From: Parachlamydiales bacterium
Lineage (GTDB): Bacteria > Chlamydiota > Chlamydiia > Chlamydiales > Rhabdochlamydiaceae
Direction: 5' to 3'
Length of the DNA stretch: 7,186 nucleotides
Assembly (NCBI GenBank): GCA_020050965.1
Contig: JAGVJV010000051.1
Span: forward strand, 1-7,186
Both the position numbers and the translations under genes were made by a program. This document shows, one piece after another, positions 1 to 6,176 of the stretch. The notes under the pieces were generated by a model that saw only the letters and a list, made by a program, of their open reading frames with translations, was not told the origin of the DNA and made no database searches. Every line of letters begins with the position of its first letter. The first letter of the stretch is position 1.

Positions 1-84
1 AAAGCTGCCAAAAATCGATCGTCGCAAAGGGGGTAGTATCGAGCCAATACAATCCCCTTTGCGACGATCGATTTTTGGCGCTTT
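1..84. repeat. Long near-perfect palindrome (hairpin), possibly cut by the window edge
   Basis: Bases 8-32 and 54-78 are perfect 25-base reverse complements. Pairing continues outward to 1-5/80-84 with one bulged T at position 6. Inside the 21-base loop, GTAT (36-39) can pair with ATAC (47-50), so almost the whole 84 bases could fold into one hairpin. The stem contains ATCGAT and CGATCG-like self-complementary stretches. No T run follows the right arm, so it is not a standard intrinsic terminator for the plus strand. It could be a small palindromic mobile repeat, a protein-binding site, or a very strong RNA hairpin. The left edge may extend beyond the window. The structure is directly visible; the function is unknown. 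Confidence 0.85.
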
Positions 85-165
85 GAACCCGCCTATCGGA
101 AGGCTTTTGAGTTATCTTGGGAATACATTGAAAGTTCCCAATGGAGTTCGATTATATTAAAAAGT
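85..165. other. Non-coding spacer between the palindrome and the terminator
   Basis: This stretch holds no ORF with a convincing start or ribosome binding site. The only thing seen is CCCGCCTATC at 88-97, ten bases that also occur (as the reverse complement) in the hairpin after the third porin gene at 5110-5119. A 10-base match is too short to call a repeat family. Confidence 0.5.
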
Positions 166-204
166 GCTTTTGTCACAAACAGGTGCTGTTTTTGTGACAA
201 AAGC
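166..204 (-). terminator. Intrinsic terminator of the VWA-domain gene
   Basis: Bases 166-179 (GCTTTTGTCACAAA) and 191-204 (TTTGTGACAAAAGC) are perfect 14-base inverted arms around an 11-base loop. The loop can pair further as CAG (180-182) with CTG (186-188). Read on the minus strand, the hairpin starts 10 bases after the stop codon of the VWA gene and is followed by ACTTTTTAATATAATC, a short T tract. Position, stem and T tract fit a Rho-independent terminator for that gene. There is no T tract on the plus-strand side, so it should act in one direction. Confidence 0.8.
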
Positions 205-213
205 AAATCTCTA

Positions 214-1704
214 TTACTTACCAGGGTTGCTTTGTCTTGCAAGCTTGACCATTTTCGGGTCGATAATTGTATTCGGATTCCCCCAGCTGAAAGATTGAGT
301 TCCCTTTCTTCCATAAGGATCTTCAAAGGAGATTTTGAATTTTACGTCTGATAGATCCAATTGCGATTTTAATTCTTCACTGCGGATTTTAAGATAGGAA
401 GTTTGCACGACTTCTTCTGCAAGCGATCCTAAATCGCACTGCGAGCCGTTTTTCTTTTCCGTTGCAACTGTTCCGTTAACTGACCATTTTCCAGGCGCAA
501 GTTGCTTTGTGGAGATTTTTATGTCCTTAAACTGACTAAGAGCGCGAGTATAAATCTTCATTATGGCTCTGTCGATTGTGATAGGGTTATTTGGATCAGC
601 AGTATTAATGTAGTTGCCGGTAAATTTCCCCTTTTCTGGCGCGAGTCTTTGTAGGGTGCTCGCTCTGTGTCCGGAGCCTATTCCAACTGCATGAAATTTT
701 GCTTTGTACTGTCCCAGGTTATGATGGATCTCATCGATTTCCCCTTGATCTAGATTTTCATCACCATCCGATAATAAGATCACATGATGGTCTCTGTCTT
801 TTGGACCAGTGTCCGCCAATTTAATCAATTGAGTGACAGACTGTCTTAAACCTGTGATGATTTTAGTGCCGCCATCGGACTTGTAATTTCTAACAATCTG
901 TTCAATTTTGCCTATAGAATTTTCCCCATCAACTGTTGCAGTAATTCTAGTCGGTTCCAGGATAACTTCAGCATTAACATTAAAGGCAACAATCGCAATT
1001 TCAATTGAAGCCCCATTTATCGTATCGATCACTTTTTGAGCGCTTTTCAATACTTCGGCTATTCCTTCTTTTACTGCTGCCTCACGCTCTTTCTCCATGC
1101 TTCCGCTCTTATCAATACAAAACGTGAGGGTCACCTTTGGTGGTGGGCTCTCTGTTTTTGGGGTCTCGATCCTCACGCCTGCAACATCGAGGCTTGTCTT
1201 AAATTCAATCTTAGGATGTAAGGCTTGTTCTTTTTGTTTAGGACGAGCAACTTGTTGTTGCTGTTGCTGAGGCTGGAGTTGTACAACTTTGCGAGTATTG
1301 TAACATTTTCTCAAGACGATCCCGATCGCAAAGAGTGCTACTGCAATTGCAATGCCGCCTAGGACGATCTGTCTATTGTTCCAGAACAAATCTCTGGCAG
1401 AATCGCGGTAGGGCTTTGTATCGGGAAATTTCTCGTAAAGATTGCTCAGACCGGTGCTGATGGAGTCCCTAAAGGGCTTTGTATTTGGAATTTTGTCGTA
1501 AGCAGAGTTCCAGTTGTCTCTAGCCCAGGTTCGAGCGGGTGCAGTATCAGGCAATTTCTCGTAGATGATATTCCATTTGTCGCTAGCCCAAGTACGTAGC
1601 GGTTGTGTATCGGGTGCTCTATCGTAAAGGTAATTATAGGCGTCTGTTGCCCAAGCGGTGTACGGATTGCGTTCAGTTTTTTTCCAGAAATCAAATAGTC
1701 CCAT
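214..1704 (-). CDS. Membrane-anchored VWA-domain protein with N-terminal 21-residue repeats
   Basis: A 496-residue protein. The start ATG at 1704 is chosen because AAGGAG lies 7 bases upstream; the frame stays open to 1872, but the extra 56 residues have no ribosome site and overlap the divergent porin promoter. Residues 17-100 are four tandem 21-residue repeats with a consensus like T-W-A-x-D-x-W-N-x-x-Y-[DE]-K-x-P-[DN]-T-x-P-x-R, with a partial fifth after residue 100. A hydrophobic segment at about 113-131 is probably a single membrane helix. It is followed by a basic patch and six glutamines (146-151). The VWA domain spans about 190-390: beta strand VTLTFCID, MIDAS D198-x-S200-G-S202, the expected threonine T280 in DGGT, and D313 in LLSDGDE, so metal and ligand binding look intact. 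The last ~100 residues look beta-rich and are not recognised. VWA domains typically mediate metal-dependent protein binding; the partner here is unknown. There is no N-terminal signal peptide, and topology is ambiguous. The gene is divergent from the porin genes and has its own terminator. Confidence 0.9.
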   Translation of the reverse strand: MGLFDFWKKTERNPYTAWATDAYNYLYDRAPDTQPLRTWASDKWNIIYEKLPDTAPARTWARDNWNSAYDKIPNTKPFRDSISTGLSNLYEKFPDTKPYRDSARDLFWNNRQIVLGGIAIAVALFAIGIVLRKCYNTRKVVQLQPQQQQQQVARPKQKEQALHPKIEFKTSLDVAGVRIETPKTESPPPKVTLTFCIDKSGSMEKEREAAVKEGIAEVLKSAQKVIDTINGASIEIAIVAFNVNAEVILEPTRITATVDGENSIGKIEQIVRNYKSDGGTKIITGLRQSVTQLIKLADTGPKDRDHHVILLSDGDENLDQGEIDEIHHNLGQYKAKFHAVGIGSGHRASTLQRLAPEKGKFTGNYINTADPNNPITIDRAIMKIYTRALSQFKDIKISTKQLAPGKWSVNGTVATEKKNGSQCDLGSLAEEVVQTSYLKIRSEELKSQLDLSDVKFKISFEDPYGRKGTQSFSWGNPNTIIDPKMVKLARQSNPGK

Positions 1705-1740
1705 TGTCAGTCTCCTTGAATATGAAAATGAATGGGATAA

Positions 1741-1770
1741 AACATAGTGAGAGTGGAGAAAATTTTGCAA
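1741..1770 (-). promoter_or_regulatory. Candidate promoter of the VWA-domain gene
   Basis: On the minus strand, TTGCAA (1765-1770) and TATGTT (1741-1746) are separated by 18 bases, each matching 4 of 6 positions of the sigma70-type consensus. This would give a leader of about 30 bases before the ATG at 1704. The match is only moderate, and it is proposed mainly because no better pair lies between the two divergent genes. Confidence 0.35.
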
Positions 1771-1787
1771 GCGCTTTTTTAAATGTA

Positions 1788-1816
1788 TTGAAAGATTCAA
1801 TGATTCTTGGTAGACT
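1788..1816 (+). promoter_or_regulatory. Sigma70-type promoter of the porin cluster
   Basis: TTGAAA (1788-1793, 5 of 6 matches) and TAGACT (1811-1816, 4 of 6) are spaced by exactly 17 bases. Transcription would start near 1822-1824, inside a run of ten T (1818-1827), leaving a leader of about 27 bases before the first porin ATG. The -35 element lies within a small inverted repeat, ATTGAA-AGA-TTCAAT (1787-1801), which could be a regulator site, though six-base arms can arise by chance. The AGGGA at 1841-1845 is the likely ribosome site, with a rather short 4-base spacing. Confidence 0.6.
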
Positions 1817-1849
1817 ATTTTTTTTTTACTAAAACTTCGCAGGGAATCT

Positions 1850-2971
1850 ATGAAAGGAAGTATCTCAGACACATATCTAAAACAAATAGCAAGGCTGGCT
1901 CTTGTTGCACCGCTTGGAATGGGAAGCTTAGTTGCAGATGAAATTGAGGGAAATAATTGCGTGCAGGATGAGTGCTGCCCGTTCTTTGGCGGTCAGGGAG
2001 ATCCGATGAATCCCAGCGCATTTGTCCCAGGTTATGGACAATATGGAGGAATCGAAGTCGAGGGCTGCTGTGGCAACGTCGATCTTTTTGTCTCTGGAGA
2101 CTTTATTTATTGGTCGCCAAATAGACGCTTCCGCGGGGATATTTTCAAATTTCTAAACAATGCGAATAATGACATTCTTATTTTCGATGAAGTAGGCGGT
2201 TACAAGCCTGGATTTAAAGTTGGGCTTGGAGTTACATTGCCATGCTTTGATGATTGGACGTTTGAGGTCGTTTACACTAGATATCATCATTCTTTCACGA
2301 ATACGTTCAACGCAACTGGAGCTGAAACTGTATCGCCTTTTTCAATCCCTTTATTAGCTCTTCCATTTAGTTCGATCCGATCGACAAACGCCTTCCATTA
2401 CGACAATGTAAGATTGATAGCAAAAAGGGCGAATTATTTATCTCCGTGCATTATTTTAGAACCATATTTTGCTTTAAGGGGATTTGTACATGAAATCAAA
2501 ATCAATCAAGCACTGACACTTCTGCCTGGTTTTACTGTCCCCGGTGTTGTTGGGCAGTGTTTCCAAGAAGCTAAATGGCGAACTTGGTCTGCCGATCTCT
2601 GTGCAGGTGGATATGGCTATTTGTTACTTCCCTGGGGATTCCGCGTTGTTTTTGAGGGGGAGATAGGGGCAGGATATTTTAGAGCCACTAGCAACGAATC
2701 AACTGTTGTCAATAACTCCAATGTGAATCTTGGAGCAACTGTGATCCACCAAACCTATTTGCATCATCCTTGGTGGGTCGCGGTTACAGGTACTGCTGGA
2801 GGAGGATTATCTTGGGGAGCTTACTTCTGCTGCCAAAAATATCACGTTGATCTGAAGATCCTCTACGAATTGGAAACCATATGGGGTCCATTCCAATCTG
2901 AAAACACGATATTTTTCTTGGAAGGGACGCAATATCGAGGTTTGACAGTTCATGCACAATTTGATTTTTAA
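1850..2971 (+). CDS. MOMP-like outer-membrane porin (first of three)
   Basis: A 373-residue predicted outer-membrane beta-barrel of the chlamydial MOMP-like / Legionella MOMP (Lpg1974) type, expected to form diffusion pores. The N-terminus is a signal peptide with a hydrophobic core (about 13-28) and likely cleavage after L-V-A (29). A cysteine-rich stretch follows (C37, C42, C43, C73, C74), then D84-F-I-Y-W88, then G117-Y-K-P-G-F-K-V-G125. Alternating polar/aromatic strands run to the end. Near the C-terminus comes W322 followed by C327-C328-x-x-Y-H, and the protein ends in A-Q-F-D-F with the terminal Phe expected for barrel insertion. Eleven cysteines suggest disulfide cross-linking of the envelope, as known for chlamydial MOMP. 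It is the promoter-proximal gene of the cluster; the next gene begins 9 bases after its stop. The family is confident; substrate selectivity cannot be read from the sequence. Confidence 0.85.
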   Translation: MKGSISDTYLKQIARLALVAPLGMGSLVADEIEGNNCVQDECCPFFGGQGDPMNPSAFVPGYGQYGGIEVEGCCGNVDLFVSGDFIYWSPNRRFRGDIFKFLNNANNDILIFDEVGGYKPGFKVGLGVTLPCFDDWTFEVVYTRYHHSFTNTFNATGAETVSPFSIPLLALPFSSIRSTNAFHYDNVRLIAKRANYLSPCIILEPYFALRGFVHEIKINQALTLLPGFTVPGVVGQCFQEAKWRTWSADLCAGGYGYLLLPWGFRVVFEGEIGAGYFRATSNESTVVNNSNVNLGATVIHQTYLHHPWWVAVTGTAGGGLSWGAYFCCQKYHVDLKILYELETIWGPFQSENTIFFLEGTQYRGLTVHAQFDF

Positions 2972-2980
2972 TAGGATGAA

Positions 2981-4051
2981 ATGATGAAAAAAAGAAACTT
3001 TTTCTATGGGATTTTCGGTTTAGTTGCTCTCCATACTGCTGCCTTTGCAGATGGAAATTCAGATGGCTGTTGTGGGCCAGAGATTATTCCTGGAGAGCCA
3101 ATGATATGCGATCAGTTATCTCCAATTTATCCACAAGATGCATCTGTTGCTTTAGCAAATAGCTGTACCGATATGTATATCACAGCAGACTTGATCTACT
3201 GGAGCACATACACTTTCACCTCAAGAGTCGGTTTTAAAAATACCGCAAATGGAGGAACGGAAGAGCTGAATCTTAAAGACCACTATCAACCAGGCTTTAA
3301 GGTAGCTGTGGGGTTAGAAACTTGCCTAGTGAATCTAGATTTGCAATATCTTTGGTGGCATCATATACAGAAAACCAATTATAGAGCAGGTGCTGGCGAG
3401 TCACTGTTCCCAAATACATTTTCTGTATTTCTTGGACTTTTGGCAGAACCTAACTATGCTCAGTTGAGATCTAGATGGACAACTCATTTTGATCAACTTT
3501 ATTTCACAATGCAAAGACCCATTTATCTCGGGACACGAGTAGTTGCCACACCTGTGGTTGGGTTGCTTGCACAGTGGATAAAACAAAAGACTGTGATTGA
3601 TTGTATCAGTGAGATTGGAGGACTTGCTCCAGGAATAAACGGTTTTGTTGATTCTACACATAATTATTGGAACTTAGGTCCTGCTGCAGGGATTAGAGGA
3701 AAAGTTCTATTTGACTGCGGGTTTAGATTTCTTGCGAATTTTGATTTAGGTGTTTGCTATCAATACTACACTAAAGGCATAAGCACTGTATCTTTTCCTC
3801 CTGTGAACCCGTTTAATCCATTTGCAAATAGCACTGAAAAATATAGGTTCCATAAACGTTTTAAGGCCGTTACACTTTGGGGTCTTGGATTGGGATGGGA
3901 AAGTTACCTTTGTTGCGATCGGTATCACGCAAATATATCTGTGCTCTATGAGATCATTACCAATACGAGTAACTCACAGAATTGGGACCATTTCCTCGTA
4001 TCTGATACCTATTTTCATGGGTGGACTTTAGAAGCACGTTTTGATTTTTAA
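2981..4051 (+). CDS. MOMP-like outer-membrane porin (second of three)
   Basis: A 356-residue paralogue of the neighbouring porins. Two adjacent ATG codons exist; AGGA at 2973-2976 is 4 bases from the first and 7 from the second (2984), so the true start may be 2984, giving 355 residues. The signal peptide has a K-K-R n-region and a hydrophobic core, with likely cleavage after A-F-A (23). The mature N-terminus carries C30-C31, then P-G-E-P-M-I-C, which resembles G-E-P-I-C in the third porin. Family motifs are D70-L-I-Y-W74, Y102-Q-P-G-F-K-V108, W306 with C311-C312-x-x-Y-H, and the final A-R-F-D-F. The leader is only 9 bases after the previous stop, so co-transcription is likely. It should be an outer-membrane barrel; whether it is a general porin or a specific channel is not visible. 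Confidence 0.85.
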   Translation: MMKKRNFFYGIFGLVALHTAAFADGNSDGCCGPEIIPGEPMICDQLSPIYPQDASVALANSCTDMYITADLIYWSTYTFTSRVGFKNTANGGTEELNLKDHYQPGFKVAVGLETCLVNLDLQYLWWHHIQKTNYRAGAGESLFPNTFSVFLGLLAEPNYAQLRSRWTTHFDQLYFTMQRPIYLGTRVVATPVVGLLAQWIKQKTVIDCISEIGGLAPGINGFVDSTHNYWNLGPAAGIRGKVLFDCGFRFLANFDLGVCYQYYTKGISTVSFPPVNPFNPFANSTEKYRFHKRFKAVTLWGLGLGWESYLCCDRYHANISVLYEIITNTSNSQNWDHFLVSDTYFHGWTLEARFDF

Positions 4052-4069
4052 AATAATGAGGTAGAGAAA

Positions 4070-5107
4070 ATGATTAAGAAAAAAATCTTTCAAATTGCGA
4101 TGAGTTTGGGGCTTTTGCCTCTATGCGCAAGTGCTGATGAGAGTTATTGCCTCATTCCAGGTGAGCCGATTTGCGATCAGATTGCTCCAGGATACTTCTA
4201 TCCAGCACTTTATGAAACATGTGGATGCCTAGATATAGCTGTATCGGCAGATTTTATCTATTGGGCCGCAAATAAACAGGTCAATTCCTTTGCAATTGAA
4301 CATGACGTTTCAAGAGTTCCAGACTTTACTGAGAATATCATTCTAACACACCGATTTGGTTATCGCCCTGGGTTTAAGGTGGGAGTTGATCTAGGATTCC
4401 GTGGCTTTGATTCTGTTGTAGCGCATTCTGAATATATGAGATTTAACAATACAACTACAACATCTCGTACAGCACCGGTTGGAAGTTTTATTACCCCCCT
4501 TAATGGCGTTACTACAGTACAAGCGGCCGCCTCCCGAGTAAGCTCGAAATGGCACTTCAATGCTCAATGGGCTGAGCTAACTGTGGGACGACCCCTTTAT
4601 TTGGGTCAGCGATTGATTCTTCTGCCATTCTTTGGCTTAAAAGCATTTTGGTTCCATCAAAACCAAAGGCTCCAGTTTGACCTATTAGATGGGACATTGG
4701 GCACAATAAGAAATGCCTGTCACATTTGGGCAGTAGGGCCCTATATCAATATTGGTGCTAGAGGGCTGATTTGTGGTGGTTTTTATGCTTTAATGAAAAT
4801 GGGTATTACCTTGCCCTATGCGCGCTACACAAAGAATGATTTCAGCTCTGATCTTCCTAACACAGTCTCTTACCAACAAAATTTTTTCCTTGGGAAGAAG
4901 AAGCCGTATACCTTCCAAGCGCTATTTGATGCGGGTGCAGGACTTGGGTGGGGCACCACTTTTTGCTCCCAATCCTACCATCTCAATTTTGAGTTAACCT
5001 ATGATTATTGGAGCGGCTTGCTAGCCAATACCCTTGATTTTGGTGGATATCTTGCGAAAGACTTGTATTTGCAAGGTCTAACAGTCAAAGCGCAGTTCGA
5101 TTTCTAG
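4070..5107 (+). CDS. MOMP-like outer-membrane porin (third of three)
   Basis: A 345-residue member of the same family. The ATG at 4070 has GAGG about 8 bases upstream. The signal peptide (M-I-K-K-K then a hydrophobic core) is probably cut after A-S-A (22). Family motifs are D61-F-I-Y-W65, G97-Y-R-P-G-F-K-V-G105, W294 with C299-S300-x-x-Y-H (one of the two cysteines of its paralogues is replaced by Ser), and the final A-Q-F-D-F. It has fewer cysteines in the C-terminal half than the other two, so its disulfide pattern may differ. It starts 18 bases after the second porin gene and is followed by a hairpin, so it is probably the last gene of the transcript. Confidence 0.85.
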   Translation: MIKKKIFQIAMSLGLLPLCASADESYCLIPGEPICDQIAPGYFYPALYETCGCLDIAVSADFIYWAANKQVNSFAIEHDVSRVPDFTENIILTHRFGYRPGFKVGVDLGFRGFDSVVAHSEYMRFNNTTTTSRTAPVGSFITPLNGVTTVQAAASRVSSKWHFNAQWAELTVGRPLYLGQRLILLPFFGLKAFWFHQNQRLQFDLLDGTLGTIRNACHIWAVGPYINIGARGLICGGFYALMKMGITLPYARYTKNDFSSDLPNTVSYQQNFFLGKKKPYTFQALFDAGAGLGWGTTFCSQSYHLNFELTYDYWSGLLANTLDFGGYLAKDLYLQGLTVKAQFDF

Positions 5108-5142
5108 TCGATAGGCGGGAGCTTTCAATCCCGCCTATTGGC
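5107..5142. terminator. Hairpin between convergent genes, probable shared terminator
   Basis: ATAGGCGGGA (5111-5120) and TCCCGCCTAT (5129-5138) form a perfect 10-bp GC-rich stem around an 8-base loop. It extends outward with G-T wobbles and C-G pairs to 5107/5142. It sits directly on the third porin stop codon and 11 bases past the thioesterase stop on the other strand, so it could end both transcripts. There is no immediate T run on either side (the nearest, TTTTT, is at 5157-5161), so it is not a textbook intrinsic terminator and may instead protect the 3' end or act with Rho. Confidence 0.6.
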
Positions 5143-5153
5143 CAACATTTGAA

Positions 5154-5594
5154 TCATTTTTGTTGAAGGGGCTTATTGAGGACCATGACGGTGAAACGGG
5201 AGAAGGCGATCAATTCTTTTGCATCGTTGACGACCCGAATTTCCCAAACTTGGATGGTCGAGCCCAGTCGGATAGGAGTGGCTGTGCCAGTAATGCTCCC
5301 GGCATGTACTGCCTTGAGATGACTCACATTGAGGTCGATTCCCACCATGGTTTTTTGGCCTTCTAGCGTGAGGTAGCTGGCGATCGAGCCAATCGATTCA
5401 GCAAGCGCAGCTGTCGCTCCACCATGGAGGATCCCATCGGGTTGTTTGGTCCGCCCATCGACAGGCATTTTCATACTTAAACTTTTATCTGTAATTTCGA
5501 CGACCTCCATATCGAGGTGCTTCATCATCGTCTCAGATTCCTGAAAAATGCGGTTGAGTTCTTCTTTTGTGCTTTTTTTGGCCCAGATCGACAT
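5154..5594 (-). CDS. menI: Hotdog-fold acyl-CoA thioesterase, YdiI/MenI-like
   Basis: A 146-residue cytosolic thioesterase that should hydrolyse an acyl- or aroyl-CoA. It closely recalls E. coli YdiI (MenI), which releases 1,4-dihydroxy-2-naphthoate from its CoA ester in menaquinone synthesis. Shared blocks include M-P-V-D-x-R-T-K-Q-P, L-H-G-G-A and A-L-A-E-S-I-G-S. The active-site set is complete: Q51, H57-G58-G59, catalytic E66, S70 and H92, each offset by three from the residues I recall for YdiI. The start is supported by AAGGAG 5 bases before the ATG. The length is close to the family norm. Many Chlamydiae are thought to make menaquinone by the futalosine route, which does not need this step, so the physiological substrate is uncertain and the symbol reflects similarity only. 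The gene is convergent with the porin cluster and appears to be transcribed alone. Confidence 0.85.
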   Translation of the reverse strand: MSIWAKKSTKEELNRIFQESETMMKHLDMEVVEITDKSLSMKMPVDGRTKQPDGILHGGATAALAESIGSIASYLTLEGQKTMVGIDLNVSHLKAVHAGSITGTATPIRLGSTIQVWEIRVVNDAKELIAFSRFTVMVLNKPLQQK

Positions 5595-5622
5595 ATTTAC
5601 TCCTTATGTAAGTGTCCTCCAT

Positions 5623-5650
5623 GTTATCTAAAAAAGGTTGTGGTTTTCAA
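5623..5650 (-). promoter_or_regulatory. Candidate promoter of the thioesterase gene
   Basis: On the minus strand, TTGAAA (5645-5650) and GATAAC (5623-5628) are spaced by 16 bases, matching 5 and 4 of 6 consensus positions. A start near 5616 would leave a leader of about 20 bases carrying the AAGGAG ribosome site. It overlaps the candidate promoter for the divergent gene, so the two could compete for polymerase. Confidence 0.45.
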
Positions 5651-5667
5651 GTCCGCTGTGTTATCAT
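5638..5667 (+). promoter_or_regulatory. Candidate extended -10 promoter of the small membrane protein gene
   Basis: TATCAT (5662-5667) matches 5 of 6 consensus positions and is preceded by TG one base upstream, an extended -10 element. The -35 candidate TTGTGG (5638-5643), 18 bases upstream, is weak. Transcription would start near 5674, giving a leader of about 17 bases that includes the GGAGG ribosome site. Confidence 0.45.
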
Positions 5668-5690
5668 TATCCGTTATTTGGAGGTTCGTT

Positions 5691-6002
5691 ATGGAAAAAA
5701 TAGGAAAATTTCTTGAAGGTTATGCTGAGAAAATCCCTCAGGTTATTGTTGAAGAAGTCAATCGAAAAATTTTATATTTCAATATCAGCACAGTTGCAGC
5801 GATTGTTGCTGCGATTTTTACCCTGTTTGCATTTTCTGCAGGAGCTTTAGCGCTTACAGGTGTTACGTTTATTGCCCGCATTTATTTTGGAGATCAGCTC
5901 AAGCATATAGAACTACTTCAGTTTGGCAATGAGGGGCCAGTGAGGGGTGGAAATTCTGTAGCCTATATCTTCAAAAACCCCATTTATATTAAATTCAATT
6001 AG
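5691..6002 (+). CDS. Small membrane protein of unknown function
   Basis: A 103-residue protein, not recognised. The ATG at 5691 is chosen because GGAGG lies about 6 bases upstream; the frame is open further back, but that part overlaps the divergent thioesterase gene and has no ribosome site. Residues 1-27 look like an amphipathic helix (K-I-G-K-F-L-E-G-Y then K-I-P-Q-V-I-V-E-E-V). Residues 31-66 form one long hydrophobic stretch rich in Ala and small residues, long enough for a re-entrant hairpin or two short membrane helices (roughly 31-49 and 51-66). The last 37 residues are soluble and mixed, ending K-F-N. There is no cleavable signal peptide. Its stop codon overlaps the ribosome site of the next small gene, suggesting coupled translation. 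It may form a unit with the downstream symporter, but no function can be assigned. Confidence 0.75.
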   Translation: MEKIGKFLEGYAEKIPQVIVEEVNRKILYFNISTVAAIVAAIFTLFAFSAGALALTGVTFIARIYFGDQLKHIELLQFGNEGPVRGGNSVAYIFKNPIYIKFN

Positions 6003-6013
6003 AGGAAAACAAT

Positions 6014-6130
6014 ATGTATTCAACCAATGCCCGTCTGCGGAGTACTAAACTCCCAGCTCAGATCAATAGTCATGTCGTCACCGCTTATTTGAAGCGTAAG
6101 TCTCTCCTCGTTTGTTCTAAACGCAAGTAA
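6014..6130 (+). CDS. 38-residue highly basic peptide of unknown function
   Basis: A short gene with ATG at 6014, preceded by GAGGA (6002-6006) at a 7-base spacing, and TAA at 6128-6130. The product has nine Lys/Arg (R7, R9, K12, K27, R28, K29, K36, R37, K38), one His, one Cys (C34) and no acidic residues, ending S-K-R-K. A nucleic-acid-binding or ribosome-associated peptide would look like this, but so could a non-functional leader ORF before the symporter gene. It begins 11 bases after the previous stop. The good ribosome site and tight spacing support translation; no family is recognised. Confidence 0.55.
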   Translation: MYSTNARLRSTKLPAQINSHVVTAYLKRKSLLVCSKRK

Positions 6131-6176
6131 TTGTTTCCCATTTATTATTACATATTTTTTAACTTAAGGATTTAAA

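Noticed and set aside
88..97. CCCGCCTATC shared with the hairpin at 5110-5139
   Set aside because: Ten bases is too short to claim a repeat family, and the copy at 88-97 does not form a matching hairpin.
91..109. GCCT...AGGC followed by TTTT as a small terminator
   Set aside because: The stem is only four base pairs and no gene can be seen ending just upstream.
93..326. A minus-strand 77-codon ORF across the VWA terminator and C-terminus
   Set aside because: It crosses the terminator hairpin, has no ribosome site and overlaps the well-supported VWA reading frame.
1605..1832. A plus-strand 75-codon ORF upstream of the first porin
   Set aside because: It is antisense to the start of the VWA gene, has no good ribosome site, and runs over the porin promoter.
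1705..1872. A 56-residue N-terminal extension of the VWA protein to an ATG at 1872
   Set aside because: The ATG at 1704 has an AAGGAG at ideal spacing, while the extension has no ribosome site, overlaps the first porin gene start and its promoter, and looks like translated non-coding DNA.
5517..5690. A 58-residue N-terminal extension of the small membrane protein
   Set aside because: It runs antisense through the start of the thioesterase gene, and the GGAGG just before 5691 marks the real start.
6131..6176. A separate promoter for the symporter gene in the AT-rich 46-base gap
   Set aside because: The best pair (TTGTTT/TATTTT) is poor and would place the start on top of the ribosome binding site.
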